DNA from: a virus
Strand: one strand, 5' to 3'
Length of the DNA: 61,467 bases
Virus record (IMG/VR): IMGVR_UViG_3300007609_000021
Location: 1-61,467 of that record
In this document: one piece after another, positions 33,001-40,204 of the stretch
How the letters are laid out: the number at the start of each line of letters is the position of its first letter
How positions within the stretch are numbered: position 1 is the stretch's first letter
Notes under the pieces: model-generated
Seen by the model: the letters and a program-made list of their open reading frames with translations, nothing else
What the model was told of the DNA's origin: nothing
Databases searched by the model: none
Position numbers and translations under genes: made by a program

Positions 33001-34791
33001 TTCAATATATCCTCCGCCTGAGTCATATATTCTATATTCACCTAAATAGCTGCCGGATGGATAAGAAGCTGTTCCGAAGCTGCTCTCTGGTATTTCTTCG
33101 GCTACGGCATTGTTTGCTACATTAGCTTGATATAAATCATATAATATGCCGTCAATGTCTTCCAGCTTAACAAAAAATCTTCCTGAAGTGTCGTAATTTT
33201 CGTAATCAAAATTTGTTACTGCTGCTACTGCTGTAGGATCAGATGGAGCAACCCCTATAAAATCAGGAGCGCTGGATTCTACTGCTAATGTTTTAAACTT
33301 AGCTAAAGGATTTGCAATGGGTATTGAAGAATTTTGACCTTTTTTAAGCAGTAAAAAATCTCCTTCATTAAATTTATTTATTTCAGTAGATGGTAATGCC
33401 ATCCAAACTTCGCTGCTTTGTAATTTTTCCGGGTTTGGGAATATAGACTCTGCAATTACATTATAATATTCACCTGCAGTATCTTTTATAAAATATTTAA
33501 ATTTATCAAAAGAGTTTGCAGCGCTACTTGGCAGAGTATCGTTCATAGACACAGAAAATTGCTGCGGAGCATTCATTTGCTCAAGATTACCAAAAGGAAC
33601 ATTTATTGAACCAGATCTATTTGATATAACAGGAGTTTGCCTACCATATTTATCTTCAAAGACAATGCCAAATTGATAGGTTCTATCTGATTTTATATGT
33701 TTTCTGTTGCCGCCCCTTGCCTGTAAAGTAATATCAAATTGAGGTTTTATTTCTGCTGTATTTTCTCCAATTTCATAATTACCAAAAATTAATCTATTAG
33801 AGCTTATCTCAACAGCTTTAGCTTTCAAAGGCACGGCATCCCATAGTCTTAACAATTGATCACTTGCAACTATAGAGTATATTTGTTCGCTGGTTAGCTC
33901 GTATGTTTCAGGAAAATCTTCAAGCGACAAAGTTTCAACTACATATATAGATTGATCATCTGATTTTTTCATTAAGACATCAATAGACTCTATATTATTT
34001 ACAGTAGTATCAATGCCTGTTAAAGAAATGGATTTTACAGTATTTTCCATTCCTGTATTATACCCTTTTTTTGCGTTAAATTCAAAAATTCCAGGTAAAA
34101 AAGCAACTTCAGAAAAAGGAGAAAAAACAGAATATTGACCGTTTTTAAATTTCCATCTATAAGCAAATCTTACAAATTTTAATTCAAATAATGGATCTGC
34201 ATTTTCTACTCCACCAGAAGAAGTTAAAGATAAGATTGGAGCGGAAGCTGGTTTTTTCTTGATTAAAACAACATCTTCAGTTGTTAAATCTTGCCAGTTT
34301 TCTTTGTAAAATATCTGGGTATGACTAGTAGTTGGGTTTGGTCTTACTTGATCGCTTTCAAAATATTCTAAATCAATAACGTAAGGTTCGTTTACGTTAT
34401 CTGTTATAGCTAATTGTTTTTCAAAAATAGCTATTCCAGTAATTAAATTGTTTGAAAAATTAAACACAACGTTATTTACGTCTTGTATAATTATAGAAAC
34501 ACTAGAGCCATCATAGGATAACAAGTAGCTTACGGAAGTATCCTTAACTATCCAATATATCTTTTCAGTAGAAGTATCTACTGTACTAGCAATTAATATA
34601 GGGCTTGTAAAATTTATGTTTGAAGCTATTTGAGAGTTTCCAATAATATTTTGTATAGCTCCAGCATCATTACCATCGGTACTTGCTAATTGTATATTAA
34701 GAGCGTCTCTATATTCACCATTTGGTATTAAACGTTCATCTAGGTCTTTATTCATTCGACCCGCGTTGAATAGGTGCTTAATTTCTGGCAT
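30007..34791 (-). CDS. Tail protein (T7 gp12-like position) with Ala-Pro-Thr repeat region (1594 aa)
   Basis: A 1594-residue protein. The N-terminal about 1090 residues begin KHLFNAGRMNKDLDERLIPN and look like the large tail-tube/stabilisation proteins of Bacteroidetes podoviruses. From about 1097 four blocks of APTxAPT repeats (about 1097-1209, 1303-1318, 1384-1415, 1473-1532) alternate with small cysteine-containing domains. The last two domains share the pattern AER-DG...LNDGSG-CWTLG and are duplicates. The repeats resemble hydroxyproline-rich glycoprotein modules. It is translationally coupled to the glycosyltransferase/prolyl hydroxylase downstream. The N-terminal part probably forms the tail nozzle; the C-terminal part would project outwards. 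Confidence 0.7.
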   Translation of the reverse strand: MPEIKHLFNAGRMNKDLDERLIPNGEYRDALNIQLASTDGNDAGAIQNIIGNSQIASNINFTSPILIASTVDTSTEKIYWIVKDTSVSYLLSYDGSSVSIIIQDVNNVVFNFSNNLITGIAIFEKQLAITDNVNEPYVIDLEYFESDQVRPNPTTSHTQIFYKENWQDLTTEDVVLIKKKPASAPILSLTSSGGVENADPLFELKFVRFAYRWKFKNGQYSVFSPFSEVAFLPGIFEFNAKKGYNTGMENTVKSISLTGIDTTVNNIESIDVLMKKSDDQSIYVVETLSLEDFPETYELTSEQIYSIVASDQLLRLWDAVPLKAKAVEISSNRLIFGNYEIGENTAEIKPQFDITLQARGGNRKHIKSDRTYQFGIVFEDKYGRQTPVISNRSGSINVPFGNLEQMNAPQQFSVSMNDTLPSSAANSFDKFKYFIKDTAGEYYNVIAESIFPNPEKLQSSEVWMALPSTEINKFNEGDFLLLKKGQNSSIPIANPLAKFKTLAVESSAPDFIGVAPSDPTAVAAVTNFDYENYDTSGRFFVKLEDIDGILYDLYQANVANNAVAEEIPESSFGTASYPSGSYLGEYRIYDSGGGYIEKDFYFSEVSGAGNVAVFTQNGYGSGTAFSNPQGTLVTEDITSGSVTVDGTNTNYKWYNAGTYTYSDGFTRTIYTKWTPAQSQGVDYDQLNTVAILPVEGEEVDNIDPAVFETEPAEGFLDIYYETEETFDISEYGDTHLLRYFNCYNFQNGVESNRIRDDYNAVQMDKQVRVSTVLAEQYKRSRNSQGLIWSGLYNSRNSVNRLNQFSAAEPITKDLDPEYGSIQLLHTRDTDVIALCEDKILRIQADKDSLYNADGSTNVVSSNNVLGQAVPYGGEFGISKNPESFAYYGYQAYFTDKARGAVLRLSRDGLTLLSSKNMNSYFRDKLKDHNSLIIGSYDIHTRQYILSFEGDESLAFSETVDGWTTRLSFIPESGLYLNGDYFTFNNAELWKHHASGVNNFYGSQYDSSVKFIFNNEPSVVKNFKTLAYEGTQGKNLTTDGWQATSIETDLQSGKVTYFKGKEGKWFNNIEGVSNTLSNIDSKEFSVQGIGSVSNITIPPTPAPTEAPTEAPTAAPTQAPTEAPTQAPTEAPTAAPTQAPTVAPTVAPTVAPTIAPTQAPTPIEPTPPPTVAPTAAPTDIPPPTEAPTESPTEAPTEAPTEAPTEAPTETPNAEFATHATQGSGSSGSQEACESILGSPIYSTNASTLAQVGVGTRFTSNSTGINLYWQGNNQWYAIDDAGSNGPAPFSVRIDNTGTVIDVASCVPEPTAAPTAAPTAAPTAPQVYYYIIENCANSSQLQYGYSTVSSYTTSDTFSYFSNCYKYYDVDPSQQGTIDLDALSTCSCAPEPTAAPTAAPTPAPTAAPTQAPTAAPTAPSYSSWIAERFDGAVYAYVWLQQGYQINDLVTLNDGSGQCWTLGDQTTANGQYNITGTCVAPTQAPTAAPTAAPTAAPTPPPTAAPTAAPTAAPTAAPTAAPTAAPTQAPTAAPTAAPTSGITNAYVAERNDGGELADIAKAKGYSPGDSVLVNDGSGICWTLGAEVNSGNISYTITSMCP
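30195..31510 (-). repeat. Ala-Pro-Thr coding repeat blocks
   Basis: Repeats of 9-12 bases coding APT, AAPT, QAPT or EAPT form four blocks, at about 31160-31510, 30834-30890, 30545-30645 and 30195-30380. Codon use varies between copies (GCA, GCC, GCG and GCT all occur), so they are kept for the protein sequence and are not very recent slippage products. Confidence 0.85.
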
Positions 34792-34795
34792 TTAA

Positions 34796-35893
34796 TTAGT
34801 GTTTAATTTGTTTGCTCTTACCTCTCATTACCTGAGTAAGCTCTCTTAATTTTAAATTTGAAAGACGAAGTTTAGCGTTACGCATAGTAGCCCTTCTTTC
34901 TTTTTTAAATCTATTTACAATGTATTCTGGCATATTTGCTTTAGAAGCAATAATTGCGTGAGCTATATACTTATAAATAGCTTCTTCTGCTAATTTGTGT
35001 ACCTTCATTTCTTTGTCAGTACCTAATCCGTCAGAAATATATTTTATTGTAATTACTTTACCAGCTAAATTACTGCTAAATCCAAATTGACCATTTAGTT
35101 CATCAACAACAAAAACGCCGTTAACTTGAGTAGTTTCAGGATTAGAACCATATCTTCTACCTAATCCTATAACACTATTGTTATGGTCAGCATTTGAAAA
35201 GAAATAGTCATCATTATTAGATAAACCTATTGTATCGTTTGTTTCAACGCCTTTAAAGTATTCAGTAGCAATAGAAGTACCAGTTAGTAAGCTATCGTCA
35301 TCATCATACAAGTAATTTGTTTCGTCGTCTTGTAAAACCGGTTGTGATGGTCTTGAAGTGTCGTTAGAAGGATATATAATTCTTTCTAAACCATTACCAT
35401 CTATCCAAGCAAGCTGAACATATCCGACATAGTCTTGTGGCATTGGTATTGTTAAAGTAGATCCAACTTCAACTTCTTGTATTTTTTCTATTCTTGAAAT
35501 GTCGTAACTAAATTCTTGTATCGCTCTTTTAGCATGAAACATGACATCTAGCTGCCTTGCTGTAGTTATTATTTTGTCGTCTCCAACATAAGAAACCATA
35601 AAGTTAGCTATAATATCTTCTAATGAAATATATCTATAGCTTCCGTGCTTTTGATTGTCTAATACTATTTTAACTTCTGTACCATCAACAGGTGCTATAG
35701 AAAAAGTAATTACGCCCGTATTGTAAGTGTAATTGCTATCATCTATTTCTTCACCGTCAATAAATACAACAAAATCTGTAATAAGGCTTGGTAATGGATC
35801 AAACGTTACTGTAAATGCAGTTGTAGAGCCATCTGCTATAAATATTTCTGATAGGCTATAATACTGCCTTGCTGTTTGATTTATAAGTCCCAT
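34796..35893 (-). CDS. Ring/tail-tube connector protein (365 aa)
   Basis: A 365-residue virion protein in the position of T7 gp11 (tail tubular protein A). Residues about 16-82 form a beta-rich module (FIADGSTTAFTVTF, FVVFIDGEEI, GVITFSIAPVDGTEVKIVL) of the kind found at T7 tail-fibre N-termini; the fibre at 52686 holds three copies. The rest is helical with a basic C-terminus (RFKKERRATMRNAKLRLSNL). It lies between the ring protein and the large tail protein and should join portal to tail. Confidence 0.7.
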   Translation of the reverse strand: MGLINQTARQYYSLSEIFIADGSTTAFTVTFDPLPSLITDFVVFIDGEEIDDSNYTYNTGVITFSIAPVDGTEVKIVLDNQKHGSYRYISLEDIIANFMVSYVGDDKIITTARQLDVMFHAKRAIQEFSYDISRIEKIQEVEVGSTLTIPMPQDYVGYVQLAWIDGNGLERIIYPSNDTSRPSQPVLQDDETNYLYDDDDSLLTGTSIATEYFKGVETNDTIGLSNNDDYFFSNADHNNSVIGLGRRYGSNPETTQVNGVFVVDELNGQFGFSSNLAGKVITIKYISDGLGTDKEMKVHKLAEEAIYKYIAHAIIASKANMPEYIVNRFKKERRATMRNAKLRLSNLKLRELTQVMRGKSKQIKH

Positions 35894-35896
35894 TTA

Positions 35897-36586
35897 TTAA
35901 GATTTTTCTTGAGTTATTTTTTTAGTTTCTTTTGCATCTGCAACCTGCGATACGCTAGGATCTTTTATTGTTAATCCAGCATACATTAATACTTTAAGAA
36001 CTAAAGTTGTTTCTTCAGACTCATGTAATTCAAAGTCTTGAGAATTGTTTGCATTGTAAAGAGCGTTGTTGTTTACATTAGTATACGCCCATTCTACTTT
36101 TATAGGTTTTTTTACATACGTACAGCTTACGCCAGATGTAATTGTAGAGGGATATAATGTAACACTCCAAGACCCATTAGCATTTTGAATGTAAACAGGC
36201 GATGTAGTAGATGGTTGAGTTAGTTTAGAACTTTGATAATCAAGCAATTGCTTAATGTCTACTTTTTCAACCTCAGTTCCGTTGTATATAACAGTACCTA
36301 TTTTATGTAAGTCAGAAGGAAATGTAAATGCTCCAGCAGAGTATGAAAGGTTTCCAAATGTTTTAAACTTACTAATTTTTTCATCAACAAGATTGTACAG
36401 CTGAGCGTATTCTGTGTTATTATCTTTTAATCTCATATATTGATTAAGATCAAAAAAATATTGCTCAAATATTTCTAATTGAGCTTGATTCGCAAAAAGA
36501 TTAAACTCTTGCGGTGTTAAATAACCTCTTTGCTCTTTATTTAGAATAGCAAGTACTCTTTGGTATACTGTATCTATACTTATCAT
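35897..36586 (-). CDS. Head-tail adaptor (ring) protein (229 aa)
   Basis: A 229-residue protein with the start MISIDTVYQRVLAILNKEQR and GYLTPQEFNLFANQAQLEIF, a signature I associate with the ring/adaptor proteins below the portal in crAss-like and related Bacteroidetes phages. The middle is beta-rich with GTVIYNGTEVEKVD. It lies downstream of the capsid genes and is preceded by a strong hairpin (36610-36635). Confidence 0.7.
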   Translation of the reverse strand: MISIDTVYQRVLAILNKEQRGYLTPQEFNLFANQAQLEIFEQYFFDLNQYMRLKDNNTEYAQLYNLVDEKISKFKTFGNLSYSAGAFTFPSDLHKIGTVIYNGTEVEKVDIKQLLDYQSSKLTQPSTTSPVYIQNANGSWSVTLYPSTITSGVSCTYVKKPIKVEWAYTNVNNNALYNANNSQDFELHESEETTLVLKVLMYAGLTIKDPSVSQVADAKETKKITQEKS

Positions 36587-36609
36587 GTTGTTTATTGTTA
36601 TTTATATTA

Positions 36610-36635
36610 GTTAGGCCACGTTTAAGCGGCCTAAC
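36610..36635 (-). terminator. Perfect 8-bp hairpin between virion genes
   Basis: GTTAGGCC (36610-36617) and GGCCTAAC (36628-36635) with a 10-base loop, in the 68-base gap between the 281-residue protein and the adaptor gene. There is no clear T-run on the bottom strand, so it may be an attenuator or an mRNA processing/stability hairpin. Confidence 0.5.
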
Positions 36636-36654
36636 CTCTATAAAATATTACGTG

Positions 36655-37500
36655 TTATTTAAGCCTTTTTTCAACAGATTGAAAAACTTCTACGCCTTCA
36701 TCTGTTTTAAAGTAAGCTGCTAACGCCGAGTATGGATTTTCATCAAATGGTACAGTAATTAACTTTCTTCCTGTTGATGCCCAACTAAAGGTTCTGTTGT
36801 CATCTGATAAATTAATAATCCTTTGTTCTACGGACTTAATAGCTAAGTTTCTAATATTTATGTTTTCGTCATTAACCAATTCTAAGAACAAAATAGGATC
36901 TTTCTTAGCAAATAGCAATAAATCCCTTTTAAGCTCCTTAGAACTCATATCTGATACCCTAGATCCGATCTCAGTACGCAATATTGCTTCTGCTTGATCA
37001 ATATCTATAGAACGAGCTGCCATTAAAGCATCTAATTCTAATTCTAAAAAGTCTAATTCGTCTTCAGCATCTTCTTCAGCATCAAACTCTTCAAACAATT
37101 TACCTTTTTGAGGGTGATATAATGATAATAGTTTTTGTAACGTTTGTTTCTCTTTTGGTACTACCAATGTTCCATCAGTAAATACAATGTGCCCTAATCT
37201 CGCAGGACCCTGAAATTCATCAACAAATGGTGTTTTTTGATTTAAAGTATACTTGATTTCTCTTTCGTATCCTTTTTCTTCATCAAACCAGTAAATTCCT
37301 TTACTTCTTATTGTGTATGTTAATGCGTTTCTACCGCCTTTTAAATAATATGTACGGTCTTTAACTTCCCAAGAGTTTTTCTTAGGTTTGGGTTCTTCCT
37401 TCACAACAACTTTTTCAATTGGTGCTTCTAAAACTTCTGCTATAACTTCAGTATCTCTTGGTACAGAAGTAGATTTTTTTGGTGTGACTTGTTTTGCCAT
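36655..37500 (-). CDS. Virion-associated protein downstream of the capsid (281 aa)
   Basis: A 281-residue protein. The first about 45 residues are charged and probably disordered (VVVKEEPKPKKNSW). A beta-rich domain follows (about 48-125, DRTYYLKGGRNALTYTIRSK), then an acidic helical linker (EEFDAEEDAEDELDFLELE) and a helical C-terminal domain. It lies directly after the major capsid gene, separated by a hairpin, so it could be a capsid decoration or neck protein. No family recognised. Confidence 0.6.
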   Translation of the reverse strand: MAKQVTPKKSTSVPRDTEVIAEVLEAPIEKVVVKEEPKPKKNSWEVKDRTYYLKGGRNALTYTIRSKGIYWFDEEKGYEREIKYTLNQKTPFVDEFQGPARLGHIVFTDGTLVVPKEKQTLQKLLSLYHPQKGKLFEEFDAEEDAEDELDFLELELDALMAARSIDIDQAEAILRTEIGSRVSDMSSKELKRDLLLFAKKDPILFLELVNDENINIRNLAIKSVEQRIINLSDDNRTFSWASTGRKLITVPFDENPYSALAAYFKTDEGVEVFQSVEKRLK

Positions 37501-37537
37501 GATATAATATAATTAAAAAGTGTATAAAAGTAAGAAA

Positions 37538-37562
37538 TACCCCCGTCAGTACAACGAGGGTA
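37538..37562 (-). terminator. Terminator after the major capsid gene
   Basis: TACCCCCGT (37538-37546) pairs with ACGAGGGTA (37554-37562) with one mismatch and a 7-base loop. On the leftward transcript it is followed by a T-rich stretch. A partial terminator here would raise capsid over downstream products. Confidence 0.65.
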
Positions 37563-37579
37563 AATCCTACAGGGTTATG

Positions 37580-38962
37580 TTAGTTTAAGATCATGAAGTT
37601 ATTCGCTCCTTGAACTACTAAACATCTTTCAGATAAGTAGTGTACTTCCATTGCATCAAGATCAGATGTGAAAGCTCCTCCAACTGAACCAGTTGTCCAA
37701 GATTTCATTTTTCTGTCATCAGCCTCAGAAGCTCTGTAACGTACGTGTAAGAATGGTCTCTTGATGTTCTTACCTAATACTTTGTCATAAACAGTAGAAG
37801 TTCCAGCAGGTACTAAAACCCCTCTGATGTCTGTAACAAGTCCTCTAGTAGTAGCATCGTTTAAGTATTTCCAGTCAGTTTTGTAGAAGTCGTAAGAACC
37901 TCTTCTGAATCCAGAGAAACCTAAGTTAAGTGCCATATCTTCGCTGTTAGAGAATACTCCGTAAGAAGTACCACCTGCACCGTAAGAATTTTGAGCAGCA
38001 AGCATATCGTCAATGTTTAAAGAAACTTCTCTGTTTAAGAAAAGCATGTTCTCTTCAATTGCTCCTTGCTTGTCTAATTTCTTAAGGATTTCGTCAAAGT
38101 CAGATAAATCTTCAGCAGCGTCGTTTCCGTCAACTCCTGCAGTTACGTGGCCTCTATCTTGGATAGCAGCAAATAAACCTTCAGTTCCTGTTGCTCCTGC
38201 TCCTGCGGCACCAGATCCGCTTTCAGCGTTTTCTCCTTCTACAACAGCCATTTCTAAGTAATCTTCGAAACGAGTTCTTGTATCGCCTTCAGCTTTTAAG
38301 TACCATAAGTATCCAGACTGTCCAGACTCTCCAGTAATTTCAACCCATCCAATTTGTGATGCATCAGATCCAGATACCTCGTATTTGTCTTTGATGATGA
38401 TTGGTTGGTTAGTGAAAGATTGGAAAGATGGAGTAACAGCTCCTGACATTCCAGTAGTTCCTTTTGAGAACTCAGCACCGAATACGAATAAGTTTACAGA
38501 ACCGTCAGCAAAATCTGAATCAGTTGAGAAAGCAGCTTTGTCATATCTTTTAGCTGTAATAGTAGTTGCAGTAACTCCAGATACAAATGCTTTAACAGTT
38601 GTAGTTCCATCAGAAACAACGATTGTTTGGTTAGCACGTACAGCGTGTCCTGCAGATACAGTGATAACACCAGTTGAAGCAACTAATGCAGCTCCTTCGT
38701 AAGAAAGGTGTAATCTTCCTTGCTCTGACCACACTACTTGATCAGAAGTCATTGGCATTTCAGCACCTACCATACGTAAGAAAGAAGAAACAGTACGGTC
38801 ACCGTATCTTTCAACTTCTGCTTCGTATAATTCTGGTAAGTATTGCTGAGACCAGTCATTTTGCCCTCCTGTAAAAGAAAGGTAGTTAGTTGATAATGTT
38901 TGTTTAACTGGAGCTGGAACCGCGTTTAAGTTTGGTCCTCCAGTTGGAGTAATTGTAGCCAT
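37580..38962 (-). CDS. Major capsid protein
   Basis: A 460-residue protein in the canonical position after portal and scaffold. Features agree with an HK97-fold capsid protein: a helical N-terminal arm (QQYLPELYEAEVERYGDRTV), a beta-rich domain, a glycine-rich loop (ESGSGAAGAGATGTEG, about 245-260) and a C-terminal DAMEVHYLSERCLVVQGANN. Codons are visibly more GC-rich than in neighbours, as expected for the most abundant virion protein. A terminator hairpin follows. The family match is by overall pattern and position. Confidence 0.82.
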   Translation of the reverse strand: MATITPTGGPNLNAVPAPVKQTLSTNYLSFTGGQNDWSQQYLPELYEAEVERYGDRTVSSFLRMVGAEMPMTSDQVVWSEQGRLHLSYEGAALVASTGVITVSAGHAVRANQTIVVSDGTTTVKAFVSGVTATTITAKRYDKAAFSTDSDFADGSVNLFVFGAEFSKGTTGMSGAVTPSFQSFTNQPIIIKDKYEVSGSDASQIGWVEITGESGQSGYLWYLKAEGDTRTRFEDYLEMAVVEGENAESGSGAAGAGATGTEGLFAAIQDRGHVTAGVDGNDAAEDLSDFDEILKKLDKQGAIEENMLFLNREVSLNIDDMLAAQNSYGAGGTSYGVFSNSEDMALNLGFSGFRRGSYDFYKTDWKYLNDATTRGLVTDIRGVLVPAGTSTVYDKVLGKNIKRPFLHVRYRASEADDRKMKSWTTGSVGGAFTSDLDAMEVHYLSERCLVVQGANNFMILN

Positions 38963-38980
38963 TTTAAATTTTTTAAATGT

Positions 38981-40171
38981 TTATTTTCTAAGTTTAATTT
39001 TTAACTTAGAGCTGTCGTCACCAGTTATGGCTCTTACTTTCATTCCTCCGGTTTCTATAACGCCAGTTCCAGTTTTTCTAGGATCCATATTTACATTCTT
39101 AGAATCATTAGAAATTTCTTTAATGGCATCAGCTTTACCTTGTTCGTAAAAGTGAGTTGCTAAACTGTCAGCGTTGTTTGCAGCAAAAATAGCCTTGTGG
39201 TACCCAGTAGCGTCAGAGATCATATTATTTTCGTCTAAGAACTTACTTATGACATTATTAAGATCGCTTTGTACTTCTTTCGTTTTAGCCACATCATTAA
39301 CTTTAAACCTGTATTTGTTGCTTCCAACTTTGAAATCAAAACCTTTGAATTCTTCGTTAAAAACTTTTTCGGTTTGCTGTTTAAAATGATTAAACTGTTT
39401 TTCCTGAATCTGCTGTACTTCAGATTGCTCCTTGTTATATCGATTAAAAAAGTCTATTGCTTTTTGTTGCTCCGGAGCCAACTTTGAACCCAACTTGACT
39501 TCATCGTAGTATTTGCTCTTTTGAGTTTCTAAAAAGCTTTTAGCTTTTGCAACCTCTTCTTTATATGCGAGTTTTTTTCTTCGGATGTCTCGCTCCTCAT
39601 CTAAATCTTCGTCAAATTCAAAATTGTCTTCAATTAAGAAATCAATTTCTTCTTGATCTAAATGTGATTTAGTTTGTTTGTAATATTCTTTTAGTAACGC
39701 ATCAGAATCAACATTTGAAAAATCTTTGTTTAAATTAACATAGTCTTCTAATGTACCGCCTGTTTCATTCATAAAGTCTACAACTTTTTGAATATTTTCA
39801 GGAAGTTCAATTCCAGTGTCTTTTACTTCTTGAAGTACCTCTTTTTCTGTTACTTGTTCTTCTTCAATAGGTTTAGGCTCTTCTGTGTCTTCAATTAATT
39901 CTAAAGCAGATTCTTTTTCTTCTACTTCTTCATTAACTTCTTGCAATTTTTCTTCGGCTTGATCATCGATTTGCTCATTGGCTTCGATTTGCTCATTCCC
40001 TTGCTCTTCTTGTTGTACGGCATCTTCTTGCGTTTTAGGTTTACTTAAATCTACTTTGTAGACTCCGTCATCAGCTTTTGTATCTACTCCAGCTGCTTCG
40101 AGAACTTGTGTTTCTTTTTCTGCTGCTGTTGGTGTTTCATCAACAACAACTTTTGCGGTTTCTTCTGACAT
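38981..40171 (-). CDS. Scaffolding protein
   Basis: A 396-residue, extremely acidic protein. Residues about 40-120 are mostly Glu/Gln/Asp (EEKLQEVNEEVEEKESALEL). The middle is coiled-coil with FLETQKSKYYDEVKLGSKLA, and the C-terminus is basic (KLKIKLRK). This is the usual build of podovirus scaffolds, whose basic tail binds the capsid protein. It sits between portal and major capsid genes. Confidence 0.75.
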   Translation of the reverse strand: MSEETAKVVVDETPTAAEKETQVLEAAGVDTKADDGVYKVDLSKPKTQEDAVQQEEQGNEQIEANEQIDDQAEEKLQEVNEEVEEKESALELIEDTEEPKPIEEEQVTEKEVLQEVKDTGIELPENIQKVVDFMNETGGTLEDYVNLNKDFSNVDSDALLKEYYKQTKSHLDQEEIDFLIEDNFEFDEDLDEERDIRRKKLAYKEEVAKAKSFLETQKSKYYDEVKLGSKLAPEQQKAIDFFNRYNKEQSEVQQIQEKQFNHFKQQTEKVFNEEFKGFDFKVGSNKYRFKVNDVAKTKEVQSDLNNVISKFLDENNMISDATGYHKAIFAANNADSLATHFYEQGKADAIKEISNDSKNVNMDPRKTGTGVIETGGMKVRAITGDDSSKLKIKLRK

Positions 40172-40204
40172 GATATGATATTATATAAGTTATGCAGTAT
40201 GATT

